From assembly GCF_042649125.1 (NCBI RefSeq), contig NZ_JBHRYQ010000001.1, forward strand, positions 1,550,001 through 1,614,000: a DNA stretch of 64,000 nucleotides, given 5' to 3'. Shown here piece by piece: positions 42,175 to 50,765 of this stretch; within the stretch, counting starts at the first letter, position 1, and every line of letters starts with the position of its first letter. Below the pieces are notes generated by a model that worked only from the letters and a program-made list of their open reading frames with translations, was not told the origin of the DNA and ran no database searches. The position numbers and the translations under genes were made by a program. This stretch comes from Leadbetterella lacunae (lineage in GTDB: Bacteria; Bacteroidota; Bacteroidia; Cytophagales; Spirosomataceae).

Positions 42175-43518
42175 ATGAGAAACCTTCTATTTTCTACTTT
42201 ACTAATCCTTTCACTTACTTCCCAGGTTTTTTGCCAGCATATGCCCGTCATTCTTAACGAACAAACACGTGCAGAAGTTATAGACGAAATATTGGAAGAC
42301 CGCATGCAAAACCTATTACCAAAACTCATGCGAGCAGAAGGAATAGACATGTGGGTGATTATCTCAAGAGAATACAACGAAGACCCTGTTATGAAAACCA
42401 TGCTGCCAGCCGTTTGGCTTTCGGCAAGACGAAGAACTATTTTTGTGTTTTTTGATAATGGAAAAGAAGTAGAACGGCTCGCGATAGCGAGGTACGATGT
42501 GGGGCATTTGCTAAAAGGAACTTGGGACCTAAACAATTACCCAAACCAATGGGAGGCCTTGATCAAAACAATTAAAGAGAAAAATCCGAAGAAAATTGCA
42601 CTTGATTTCTCGAAAAACTACGGTCACGCAGATGGGCTTACCTATACGGAGCACACTGAGTTGATGCAAATGCTACCTGAAACTGAAAAGAAAAAAATAG
42701 TTTCTGCTGAAAATCTCGCAGTAGGCTGGTTGGAGACCAGAACACCTAAAGAAATGGAGATTTACGAGCAAATAGGCCGAATTTCGCACCAAATAATAGA
42801 TGAAGCTTTTTCAGAAAAAGTGATTCAACCTGGTGTTACCAGTACCGACGATGTGGTTTGGTGGCTGAGACAAAAAGTGACAGACTTGGGACTTGAGACT
42901 TGGTTTCACCCAACAGTAGACGTCCAACGCTTTGATCCTGAAAACTTTGACCACTTGAGAGCTTTTAGTAAAAAGCCAGAAAAACAAATCATAAAAGGCG
43001 GCGACTTAATCCATTGTGACTTTGGCATTAGTTATTTACGATTAAATACAGACCATCAGCAGATTGGCTACATTTTAAAGCCAAATGAAACGGAGATTCC
43101 GGAGTTTTTGACAAAAGCTTATACACAAGGAAATAGGTTACAGGAGATTTTAACCGAAAACTTCAAGGCGGGCTTAAGCGGTAATGAAATATTAAAAAAT
43201 GCTTTGGCACAAAGTAAAACCGAAGGGATAAACGGAACGATTTATACTCACCCAATAGGTGTGCATGGACATGCAGCAGGACCAACCATAGGTATGTGGG
43301 ACAACCAAGGTCCAACCAAAGGACCGGGAGATTACCCACTAAAACCAAATACAGCCTATTCGATAGAGCTTAACGCTGCAGTAGAAATTACCGAATGGAA
43401 AAAGACCATACGCATTATGCTGGAAGAAAACGGCTATTTTGATGGAACTGGCTTCCGATTTATTGATGGAAGGCAACGCGAAATATTACCTATACCAAGA
43501 CCATCCAAAAATTATTAA
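42175..43518 (+). CDS. Exported M24 family metallopeptidase (Xaa-Pro aminopeptidase-like)
   Basis: The 447-residue protein has a signal peptide (to VFCQ), an N-terminal creatinase-like domain, and the pita-bread catalytic domain. The probable metal ligands are Asp in HCDFGISY and LNTDHQQIGYIL, His in THPIGVHGHAAG, and Glu in SIELNAAVEI and MLEENGYF. It probably removes an N-terminal residue before proline, in the periplasm. It stands alone with its own promoter. Confidence 0.9.
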   Translation: MRNLLFSTLLILSLTSQVFCQHMPVILNEQTRAEVIDEILEDRMQNLLPKLMRAEGIDMWVIISREYNEDPVMKTMLPAVWLSARRRTIFVFFDNGKEVERLAIARYDVGHLLKGTWDLNNYPNQWEALIKTIKEKNPKKIALDFSKNYGHADGLTYTEHTELMQMLPETEKKKIVSAENLAVGWLETRTPKEMEIYEQIGRISHQIIDEAFSEKVIQPGVTSTDDVVWWLRQKVTDLGLETWFHPTVDVQRFDPENFDHLRAFSKKPEKQIIKGGDLIHCDFGISYLRLNTDHQQIGYILKPNETEIPEFLTKAYTQGNRLQEILTENFKAGLSGNEILKNALAQSKTEGINGTIYTHPIGVHGHAAGPTIGMWDNQGPTKGPGDYPLKPNTAYSIELNAAVEITEWKKTIRIMLEENGYFDGTGFRFIDGRQREILPIPRPSKNY

Positions 43519-43610
43519 AGTTAAATGGGGACTTCGGTCCCTATTTTTTTTCATTAACCAAAAAAACAATTGCTTCATAAAATCTATATCAGATTAAAAT
43601 AAAGAGTTTC

Positions 43611-43618
43611 TATCTTTG
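43611..43618 (+). promoter_or_regulatory. -7 box at the lipoprotein start
   Basis: TATCTTTG is an exact TAnnTTTG match that ends only 3 bases before the ATG at 43622. If used, the mRNA would be nearly leaderless; it also explains why the TTG at 43616 is not a start. Confidence 0.5.
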
Positions 43619-43621
43619 CAT

Positions 43622-44170
43622 ATGCAAAAAATCAAATCGTTTTTTATTGTATTATTTTTGGGCCTAACCATTAGTGCGTGTGAAGGCGAAAACACAAGTT
43701 CGGTTAAGATGTATTATGACCTTGAAGGTTGGATAAATGCCCAAGCAGAAGTACTTAACAAAGAGAAACCGGAAATTACAAAAAACTGGAAAATAGCCTC
43801 AGAAAGTGAGAGCAAAAAAGTAAAAATAGCAGATTGGAAAAAAGAACTTGATATATTTATACAAGGAGATATAAACAAAAATGCGTTTGTGAGCAGTTAC
43901 GAAACCAGCCAAACCGACTCAAGTGTAACCTACACATTGAAACCCAATGAAGACTTGTTGGTAAAATCTCTAACTATCAAAAAGCTACCCAATGGTGAGA
44001 TCAAAGAAGTTTTTATAAAAACCTCTACTAAAAACTATTTGTATGAAAACGACACCGACTTGACCTTGATTTGTAAAAATGGAAAACTCGCTTCATATAT
44101 GGTTAATACAAATCAAAAGTTAGTTTTTAACTCGCCAAAAAAATCAAGCATAGAAGGAATAATAAATTAA
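43622..44170 (+). CDS. Lipoprotein of unknown function
   Basis: The protein has 182 residues from the ATG at 43622. Its lipobox LTISAC ends a hydrophobic signal, and CEGENTSSVKMYYDLEGW starts the mature protein. The rest is Lys-rich and predicted beta-rich (YTLKPNEDLLVKSLTIKKLPNGEIKEVFIKTSTKNYLYENDTDLTL). The family is not recognised. The start fits only this ATG because the signal peptide begins there. The 3' end overlaps the convergent SDR gene by 4 bp. Confidence 0.8.
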   Translation: MQKIKSFFIVLFLGLTISACEGENTSSVKMYYDLEGWINAQAEVLNKEKPEITKNWKIASESESKKVKIADWKKELDIFIQGDINKNAFVSSYETSQTDSSVTYTLKPNEDLLVKSLTIKKLPNGEIKEVFIKTSTKNYLYENDTDLTLICKNGKLASYMVNTNQKLVFNSPKKSSIEGIIN

Positions 44171-45003
44171 AGAAAACCTTTGGCTTTCAGCATCGCTTCA
44201 GACTTTTCCCATAGCTTTTCTTGATTGTCTGTATCGTGTGCTTGAAGGTCCGCACTCGCCAATTTGGCACTTTTGTAATACCCGCCGTTTTTTAGGTTTT
44301 TTATATCTTCGGTAGCTAAAAACACCGACGTCTCCGCTCCTTTTTCTGGTGTAATCAGAAAAGGCATTTTATTAAACAAACCCAAAAGACCTGTATTGTT
44401 AGACCCAAATCCAGTTCGTACCACACCTGGGTGAACCGAAAACGCATTTAAGCCTTTACTCTGATATTTATTGGCTAATGCTTTTGCAAAAACTATATTC
44501 ATGAGTTTGGTATTGCCATATTGCATCCAACCCCCAAACTTCTTTTCCCCATTCAAATTATCGATATCTATTTTACCTCTTCTGTGGTATTCCGAAGAAA
44601 GGTTAATAACACGTGATTCTGTAGATTCTAACAACAAAGGCAGCAAACGAACAGTCAACAAAAAATGCCCCAAGTGATTAACTTGAAATGCTTTCTCGAA
44701 GCCATTCATGGTAATTTCACGCTCGCTAAAAATACCCCCAGCATTGTTTATGATCACATCTAATGCTTCATATTTTGATATGATATACTTGGTACCAGAA
44801 ACTATTGATTGTAAATCTTCCAAATCCATTCCAATCACATCTAAGTCATAATCAGGGTGCTCTTTTTGTAGATTTTCAACTATATCCAAAGCCTTTTCCA
44901 CGTTTCTACAAATCATAATGATTTTGTGTCCTTTGGCGGCCAAAATTTTGGTTGTAGCTAAACCTACACCTGAAGATGCTCCTGTGATTAATATAGTTTT
45001 CAA
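44167..45003 (-). CDS. Short-chain dehydrogenase/reductase (retinol-dehydrogenase-like)
   Basis: The 278-residue protein has a Rossmann motif TGASSGVGLAT, NNAGG, a catalytic Ser in VINLSSEYH, and Tyr-Lys in WMQYGNTKLMN (YxxxK). The sequence pattern is that of retinol dehydrogenase or light-dependent protochlorophyllide reductase-like SDRs. Substrate unknown. NADPH preference is likely from MICRNVEKA after the second strand. Confidence 0.9.
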   Translation of the reverse strand: MKTILITGASSGVGLATTKILAAKGHKIIMICRNVEKALDIVENLQKEHPDYDLDVIGMDLEDLQSIVSGTKYIISKYEALDVIINNAGGIFSEREITMNGFEKAFQVNHLGHFLLTVRLLPLLLESTESRVINLSSEYHRRGKIDIDNLNGEKKFGGWMQYGNTKLMNIVFAKALANKYQSKGLNAFSVHPGVVRTGFGSNNTGLLGLFNKMPFLITPEKGAETSVFLATEDIKNLKNGGYYKSAKLASADLQAHDTDNQEKLWEKSEAMLKAKGFL

Positions 45004-45052
45004 AAAATAAGAATGGTTATATATTTCTTAATAAAAAATGGCCTCAATTAGT

Positions 45053-46396
45053 TCAATAATCGTCATTCAAACCAAAAATTCTTTTGTTTGTTTTCCATTT
45101 CCCTCTCGTAAAATCAGGAACCTCAACTGGTGAACTACCTCTGGCAATCGAAAGCTCTGACAAAGGACTTATAGCACTCCATGCAGCTGCATCATACACG
45201 TCTATCGGTGGAGCTGTTTGATTTTTAATAGCTTCTAAAAATGCTCGAATTACAAAAAAATCGATACCACCGTGTCCGGCTTTTTCAGCAGCAGCAGCAT
45301 GTTTGGCCCAAACCGGATGATCGTACGCATCTTGATATTTTTGAAATGGTTCAAAAACATGGGCCTTAGGACTCACATTTTGAAGGTAAATAGAATCATT
45401 ATCGTCCATCCAAATGCCTTCTGTGCCTTGTGCTCTAAAACCTAAAGAATATGGTCTTGGTGAATTAGTATCATGAATAATCACAATATTTTCTCCATTT
45501 TCACATTGAATACTAGTGGTTACAATGTCTCCTAGCTTAAACTTCACTTTTGCATTCGGGTGGTCTTCACCGCCTTTGTCGACAATATGCTTATGTAATC
45601 CACGAGCTTTAGTTGCCATAGATGTGAGGTAATTAAACTTATTCCCTCTGTTAATATCTAACCAATGGGCCACAGGACCTAATCCGTGGGTAGGATAAAT
45701 ATCTCCATTTCTATCTATCGAATGTTGGGTTCTCCATTTCGCTTCAGAAAAACCTTTTTCCCCAAATTCTACTCCCCCACCGTAGGCATTTTTGCCGTCA
45801 TTAAACTTCACTTCTCTAAGGTCATGCTGATAGCCGCAATGGGCATAAAGCATTTCGCCAAACATACCTTTTCTTATCATGTTCAAAACAGACATTACGT
45901 CTCTTCTGTAGCATACATTTTCTAAAATCATACAGTGCGAACCCGACTCTTCAGAGGCATTTACAAGATCCCATGACTCCTGTAGGGTAACTGTGGCAGA
46001 AACCTCCACAGCAGTGTACTTTCCTGCTTTCATAGAAGCCACACTCATAGGTACATGCCACTCCCACGGAGTGGAAACCACCACACCGTCAATATCATCT
46101 CGTTTAAGCATGTTTTCATAATCTTTCTCAGATTTTCCGTAAATGGCAGGAGATTTTCTTCCATTTTTAGAAATAATATCTAAAGATCTTTTTATGGCGT
46201 CTGGATCAATATCACATAGTGCAACTACTTCTACGTCGTCTCTAAACATTACTTGACTGAGGTGGTTCCTTCCACGTAAACCTACTCCAATAAAGGCAAG
46301 CCTTACTTTATCCATTTTTGGACTGGTAAACTTTTTTACAAATGGAATGGTGGAAGTAGCTAAACCTGTGGCCAAAAAATTTCTTCGATTCATCAT
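45053..46396 (-). CDS. Gfo/Idh/MocA family protein resembling GH109 alpha-N-acetylgalactosaminidase, Tat-exported
   Basis: The 447-residue protein starts MMNRRNFLATGLATST, a Tat signal. Then FIGVGLRGRNHL begins the NAD-binding domain. Segments NGDIYPTHGLGPVAHWLDINRGNKFNYLTSMATKARGLHKHIV and GGEDHPNAKVKFKLGDIVTTSIQC match my memory of GH109 enzymes, which cleave glycosides through NAD-dependent redox chemistry. Function by similarity only. It has no glycan-utilisation neighbours here. Confidence 0.85.
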   Translation of the reverse strand: MMNRRNFLATGLATSTIPFVKKFTSPKMDKVRLAFIGVGLRGRNHLSQVMFRDDVEVVALCDIDPDAIKRSLDIISKNGRKSPAIYGKSEKDYENMLKRDDIDGVVVSTPWEWHVPMSVASMKAGKYTAVEVSATVTLQESWDLVNASEESGSHCMILENVCYRRDVMSVLNMIRKGMFGEMLYAHCGYQHDLREVKFNDGKNAYGGGVEFGEKGFSEAKWRTQHSIDRNGDIYPTHGLGPVAHWLDINRGNKFNYLTSMATKARGLHKHIVDKGGEDHPNAKVKFKLGDIVTTSIQCENGENIVIIHDTNSPRPYSLGFRAQGTEGIWMDDNDSIYLQNVSPKAHVFEPFQKYQDAYDHPVWAKHAAAAEKAGHGGIDFFVIRAFLEAIKNQTAPPIDVYDAAAWSAISPLSELSIARGSSPVEVPDFTRGKWKTNKRIFGLNDDY

Positions 46397-46554
46397 AAAT
46401 AGGAATTGAGATTTTAAATTATTTTACTAATATAATATTTATTTAATTCTGAACAATCTATTTCGTATATTCGTTAGGTATTTATTGAAATCTCCAAAGA
46501 GTTTTTGATGTGTAGTACACAGACTTTGTACAAGACTATAAAAGCTAATTAAAA

Positions 46555-46971
46555 TTGAATAACAAAAAAGTATCTGTTTACAGAAAGGAACATTTCAACG
46601 CAGCCCACAGATTACACAATCCTGATTGGAGCGATGAAAAAAACAGTATGATATTTGGCAAATGCAATAATCCAAATTATCACGGGCATAACTATGAACT
46701 CATAGTTAAACTTACGGGAGAAATAGACCCGGGTACAGGCTATGTTTATGATTTAGGAGTTTTAAGTAATTTAATCAAAAAGGAGGTTTTAGATGTATTT
46801 GACCATAAAAACCTAAACTTAGATGTAAGTTATTTTAAAAACTTAAACCCTACGGCCGAAAATATAGTTGTAGTTATCTATGATATTTTACGTCCAAACA
46901 TTGAAGAACATTTAGAACTAAAAGTACAATTATTTGAAACTGAAAGAAATTATGTTGAATACCCAGCTTAA
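46555..46971 (+). CDS. 6-pyruvoyl-tetrahydropterin synthase family protein
   Basis: The 138-residue protein starts with TTG at 46555; an in-frame TAA lies three codons upstream and the next ATG would remove the zinc-binding His in KEHFNAAHRL. The pattern GKCNNPNYHGHNYEL holds the catalytic Cys and two zinc His, and is closer to animal-type pterin synthase than to QueD. It converts dihydroneopterin triphosphate in pterin synthesis. folE overlaps its end, so the pair makes the substrate and the next product. Confidence 0.88.
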   Translation: MNNKKVSVYRKEHFNAAHRLHNPDWSDEKNSMIFGKCNNPNYHGHNYELIVKLTGEIDPGTGYVYDLGVLSNLIKKEVLDVFDHKNLNLDVSYFKNLNPTAENIVVVIYDILRPNIEEHLELKVQLFETERNYVEYPA

Positions 46972-47626
46972 ATCAGACATAGATCAGCAGATAGGCGATG
47001 ACCACGTGCTGACAAACATAGCGACACCACTTCGTGCCGATGCTTTTGAGCTGGACGACGACGCTAAAATAGAAATTATACAGAAGCATTTCAAAGAAAT
47101 CATGCATACACTTGGGCTTGACATGACGGATGAAAGCCTTCAAGGTACTCCTAAAAGGGTTGCCAAAATGTATGTAAAAGAACTTTTCTCGGGATTAAAA
47201 CCTGAGAATATGCCTGCCATGACTCTTTTTGAAAATGAATACAAATATTCCGAAATGTTGGTGGAGCGTGATATTACTTTTTACTCAAACTGTGAGCACC
47301 ATTTTGTGCCGATAGTTGGAAAAGTACACGTAGCTTATATTTCTTCTGGAAAAGTAATTGGTTTATCTAAATTGCACAGAATTGTAAACTTCTACGCAAG
47401 AAGACCTCAGGTGCAAGAGCGACTAACTATTCAGATAGGAAATGCACTGAAAGAAGCCTTGGGAACTGAAAATGTGGCTGTAGTAGTAGATGCAGACCAC
47501 TTCTGTGTTTCGTCTAGAGGAATTGCGGATCAGAGTAGCTCAACGGTAACGTCATATTTTGAAGGCGTATTTAAAAACGCAGCCAAAAAAGAAGAGTTTT
47601 TGCAATTAGTAAAATTGAAAGATTGA
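46952..47626 (+). CDS. folE: GTP cyclohydrolase I
   Basis: The protein has 224 residues from the ATG at 46952; the upstream in-frame TTG is inside the PTPS gene. It carries FYSNCEHHFVPIVGKVHVAYI (zinc Cys and catalytic His), GLSKLHRIVNFYARRPQVQERL and DHFCVSSRGI (second zinc Cys). It opens GTP to dihydroneopterin triphosphate for folate and tetrahydropterin. The 20-bp overlap with the PTPS gene shows co-translation. Confidence 0.95.
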   Translation: MLNTQLKSDIDQQIGDDHVLTNIATPLRADAFELDDDAKIEIIQKHFKEIMHTLGLDMTDESLQGTPKRVAKMYVKELFSGLKPENMPAMTLFENEYKYSEMLVERDITFYSNCEHHFVPIVGKVHVAYISSGKVIGLSKLHRIVNFYARRPQVQERLTIQIGNALKEALGTENVAVVVDADHFCVSSRGIADQSSSTVTSYFEGVFKNAAKKEEFLQLVKLKD

Positions 47627-47643
47627 TTTAAACATCTTACATT

Positions 47644-47676
47644 AAGAGCTTTGTGTTTCACAAGGCTCTTTTTTTG
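47644..47676 (+). terminator. Terminator after folE
   Basis: AAGAGC plus TTTGTG (47644-47655) pairs with CACAAG plus GCTCTT (47659-47670), loop of three Ts, then a T-tract to about 47675. Confidence 0.85.
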
Positions 47677-47684
47677 TCCTCCTA

Positions 47685-47721
47685 AATATCGGATAAGATA
47701 ATTTTTTATTTATCCGATATT
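47685..47721. promoter_or_regulatory. Palindromic operator in the Fic gene promoter
   Basis: AATATCGGATAA (47685-47696) and TTATCCGATATT (47710-47721) are perfect 12-bp inverted arms separated by 13 bp. They end 3 bp before the -7 box TATCTTTG (47725-47732), so a protein bound there would block the promoter. Confidence 0.75.
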
Positions 47722-47724
47722 TTA

Positions 47725-47732
47725 TATCTTTG
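47725..47732 (+). promoter_or_regulatory. -7 promoter element of the Fic gene
   Basis: TATCTTTG matches TAnnTTTG and its last base is the G of an in-frame GTG, ruling that start out in favour of the ATG at 47750. Confidence 0.65.
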
Positions 47733-47749
47733 TGGAAAAGAAATTAGGC

Positions 47750-48700
47750 ATGTGGCAATTAAAAACAGATTTTTTAGCGGAAGTAACGGAGTTTATTGAA
47801 AGAATCTCCGAAAAAAAAACCGCTATAGATAAAGCAAGGCCTTTACCAACTATGGCAATAGAAAGACTGAAAGAGGAGTTGGCTATAGAATGGACCTATA
47901 ATTCAAATAGCATAGAAGGAAATACCCTATCGCTAAATGAGACCCGTGTGGTCCTTGAAGAAGGCATGACTATTGGTGGCAAGTCTCTCAGAGAGCATTT
48001 TGAAACGCTAAATCATCATAAAGCTATTGGATATATTCAGAATCTAGTTTCTCCAGAATATGAATTAAGAGCGATAGACCTTTTGAATCTACATGAAATT
48101 GTAATCAAAAACATTGATGATGATTTTTCGGGCAGAATAAGAACAGGCACAGTCAGGATAATGGGAGCTAACTTTACGCCACCCAATCCAAATCTAGTTT
48201 CTGACCTTTTAGATGAATTAATAGTTTATGTCAACTCAAATCCAGACGGCTTACATCCTACCATATTAGCCACAGTTTTTCATCATAGATTTGTTTGGAT
48301 TCATCCCTTTTTTGATGGAAACGGCAGAACAGTCAGACTAGCGATGAATTTGATTTTACAAAAATTTGGTTTCCCACCGGCTATTATTCTTAAAAATGAC
48401 CGTAAAAAGTATTATTCGGCATTGAATAATGCAAATAAGGGTGATTATCAAAAACTTGCCTTAATGATGCTCCAAGCCACCGAACGCTCTTTAAATATAT
48501 ACTTAAACTTGGTGCCGAGTGCCTACCAAAACTATGAACTCCTCTCAAATATCGTAAAAGAAGAAGAAGTACCTTACGGGATGGAGTATGTGAGTTATTT
48601 GGCTCGAAATGGAAAAATAAACGCCTACAAAGAAGGCCGAAACTGGCTAAGTACAAAAGAAGACGTTTTGGCATATGCAAAGGCCCAAAACAAAAAATAG
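47750..48700 (+). CDS. Fic family protein with C-terminal HTH-like domain
   Basis: The protein has 316 residues from the ATG at 47750. The Fic core has HHRFVWIHPFFDGNGRTVRLAMN (HPFxxGNGR AMPylation motif). Upstream, TYNSNSIEGNTLSLNET matches the inhibitory [S/T]xxxE[G/N] helix of the autoinhibited type. The C-terminal ~45 residues (YVSYLARNGKINAYKEGRNWLSTKEDVLAYA) look like an excisionase-type HTH. Fic enzymes usually attach AMP to proteins. The HTH and the operator at 47685-47721 suggest autoregulation. Confidence 0.9.
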   Translation: MWQLKTDFLAEVTEFIERISEKKTAIDKARPLPTMAIERLKEELAIEWTYNSNSIEGNTLSLNETRVVLEEGMTIGGKSLREHFETLNHHKAIGYIQNLVSPEYELRAIDLLNLHEIVIKNIDDDFSGRIRTGTVRIMGANFTPPNPNLVSDLLDELIVYVNSNPDGLHPTILATVFHHRFVWIHPFFDGNGRTVRLAMNLILQKFGFPPAIILKNDRKKYYSALNNANKGDYQKLALMMLQATERSLNIYLNLVPSAYQNYELLSNIVKEEEVPYGMEYVSYLARNGKINAYKEGRNWLSTKEDVLAYAKAQNKK

Positions 48701-48731
48701 CCCCAAGAGAATTATCTCAAGGGGCTATATT
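48692..48731. terminator. Bidirectional terminator between fic and dnaK
   Basis: ATAGCCCC (48697-48704) pairs with GGGGCTAT (48721-48728), with a second 4-bp stem inside. The minus strand continues into Ts for dnaK and the plus strand into ATTTATTT for fic. Confidence 0.75.
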
Positions 48732-48748
48732 TATTTATGAAGTGTAAA

Positions 48749-50653
48749 TTACTTAACTTCCTCGAAGTTTACATCAGTAACTCCGTCGTCAGAACCAGCA
48801 TCTGCTGCCGCACCTTGATCAGTACCTGCTCCGCCTGCTGCTGAAGCTGCTTGGTCTGCGTTATATATCTCTTGGCTAGCTGCTTGCCATGCTGCATTGA
48901 TTTTTTCTAAAGAAGCATCAATCGCTGCAAGATCTTTGGTACCATGAGCTGCTCTTAGTTCAGCCAATGCACCTTCAATAGCTGTTTTGTTACCATCTGA
49001 CAACTTATCACCGTAATCTTTCAGTTGTTTTTCAGTTTGGAATATCATGCTATCTGCTGCATTCACTTTCTCAACTTTTTCTTTTTCTAATTTATCAGAC
49101 TCTTCATTTGCTTTTGCTTCATCTCTCATTTTCTGGATTTCAGCATCTGAAAGACCGCTTGAAGCTTCAATTCTGATTTTTTGCTCTTTACCTGTACCTT
49201 TATCTTTAGCCGTTACATTTAAGATACCGTTAGCATCTACGTCAAACATAACTTCGATTTGAGGAACACCTCTTGGGGCAGGTGGAATTCCATCTAAGTG
49301 GAATCTACCTAGAGTACGGTTGGCATTAGCCAATGGTCTTTCTCCTTGAAGAACATGCATCTCTACCGAAGGCTGATTGTCAGCAGCGGTTGAGAATACC
49401 TCAGTTTTACTTGTAGGGATAGTAGTATTAGCTTCTATCATTTTAGTAAATACGCCTCCCATAGTTTCGATACCCAATGAAAGAGGAATTACGTCAAGTA
49501 ATAAAATATCTTTTACTTCTCCTGTCAATACACCACCTTGAATAGCCGCTCCGATTGCCACAGCTTCGTCAGGGTTAACACCTTTCGAAGGTTTTTTACC
49601 AAAAAATGCTTCCACCTCTTCTTGTACTTTAGGAATACGAGTAGAACCACCAACCAAGATAACTTCAGAAATCTGGCTGTTTGAAATGCCTGCATTTTTC
49701 ATCGCTCTCTTACATGGCTCCATCATTCTTTTCCATAGTGAATCTGCAAGTTGCTCAAACTTAGCTTTTGTCAAAGTTCTAACAAGGTGCTTAGGCACAC
49801 CGTCTACAGGGAATATGTATGGCAAGTTAATTTCGGCCTGAGTTGAACTCGAAAGTTCAATTTTCGCTCTTTCAGCTGCTTCTTTTAATCTTTGAAGAGC
49901 CATTGCATCATGCATCAAGTCTACACCTTCGTCTTTTTTAAACTCAGCTGCTAACCACTCAATGATCACTTGGTCAAAGTCATCTCCACCAAGGTGCGTA
50001 TCACCATCAGTAGCTTTTACTTCAAAAACGCCATCTCCTAAGTCAAGGATAGAAACGTCAAAAGTACCACCACCAAGGTCAAACACAACAACTGTCATAT
50101 CTTTTCCTTGCTTATCTAAACCGTATGCAAGAGCAGCAGCAGTTGGTTCGTTAATAATTCTTTTCACATCAAGACCTGCAATCAAACCCGCTTCTTTGGT
50201 TGCTTGACGCTCAGCATCGTTAAAATATGCAGGAACAGTGATAACCGCTTCTGTGATGGTTGTACCTAAATAATCTTCAGCAGTTGCTTTCATTTTTTGA
50301 AGAATGAATGCCGATATTTCTTGGGGTGTATATTGACGGTCACCAATTTTTACCCTTGGTGTGTCATTCGTACCTTTTTCTACATCGTAAGCAATAGTTT
50401 TTAATTCGCTGCTTACTTCTGAATATTTTTTACCCATAAAACGCTTTACCGAAGCAATCGTGTTTTTAGGGTTAGTGATAGCTTGTCTCTTAGCAGGTGC
50501 CCCTACTTTCTTTTCTCCATTTTCTAAGAAAGCAACAATAGAAGGGGTTGTTCTAGCACCTTCACTGTTGGCTATTACAACTGGCTCATTTCCTTCCATT
50601 ACTGCCACACATGAGTTTGTGGTTCCTAGGTCAATTCCAATAATTTTTCCCAT
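48749..50653 (-). CDS. dnaK: Molecular chaperone DnaK (Hsp70)
   Basis: The 634-residue protein has Hsp70 signatures: IGIDLGTTNSCVAVMEG, VFDLGGGTFDVSILDLG and VILVGGSTRIPKVQEEV. The substrate-binding domain and a low-complexity tail (AASAAGGAGTDQGAAADAGSDDG) follow. It folds and refolds proteins in the cytoplasm with DnaJ and GrpE, which are not adjacent here. The upstream region has no clear CIRCE element in the part I examined. Confidence 0.98.
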   Translation of the reverse strand: MGKIIGIDLGTTNSCVAVMEGNEPVVIANSEGARTTPSIVAFLENGEKKVGAPAKRQAITNPKNTIASVKRFMGKKYSEVSSELKTIAYDVEKGTNDTPRVKIGDRQYTPQEISAFILQKMKATAEDYLGTTITEAVITVPAYFNDAERQATKEAGLIAGLDVKRIINEPTAAALAYGLDKQGKDMTVVVFDLGGGTFDVSILDLGDGVFEVKATDGDTHLGGDDFDQVIIEWLAAEFKKDEGVDLMHDAMALQRLKEAAERAKIELSSSTQAEINLPYIFPVDGVPKHLVRTLTKAKFEQLADSLWKRMMEPCKRAMKNAGISNSQISEVILVGGSTRIPKVQEEVEAFFGKKPSKGVNPDEAVAIGAAIQGGVLTGEVKDILLLDVIPLSLGIETMGGVFTKMIEANTTIPTSKTEVFSTAADNQPSVEMHVLQGERPLANANRTLGRFHLDGIPPAPRGVPQIEVMFDVDANGILNVTAKDKGTGKEQKIRIEASSGLSDAEIQKMRDEAKANEESDKLEKEKVEKVNAADSMIFQTEKQLKDYGDKLSDGNKTAIEGALAELRAAHGTKDLAAIDASLEKINAAWQAASQEIYNADQAASAAGGAGTDQGAAADAGSDDGVTDVNFEEVK

Positions 50654-50765
50654 ATTATTCTGTCAGTATTTATATTAAAAATAATTCGTTGATAGCTATT
50701 GAACAATTCAAGTGCCAAGGCCGAAATGGGGCATTTTTAGTGACAAATTGTCATTTCCTTAACTG

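Noticed and set aside
44167..45003. SDR as sepiapterin reductase for the nearby pterin pair
   Set aside because: The sequence pattern is of retinol-dehydrogenase-like SDRs, it is on the other strand and separated by the GH109-like gene.
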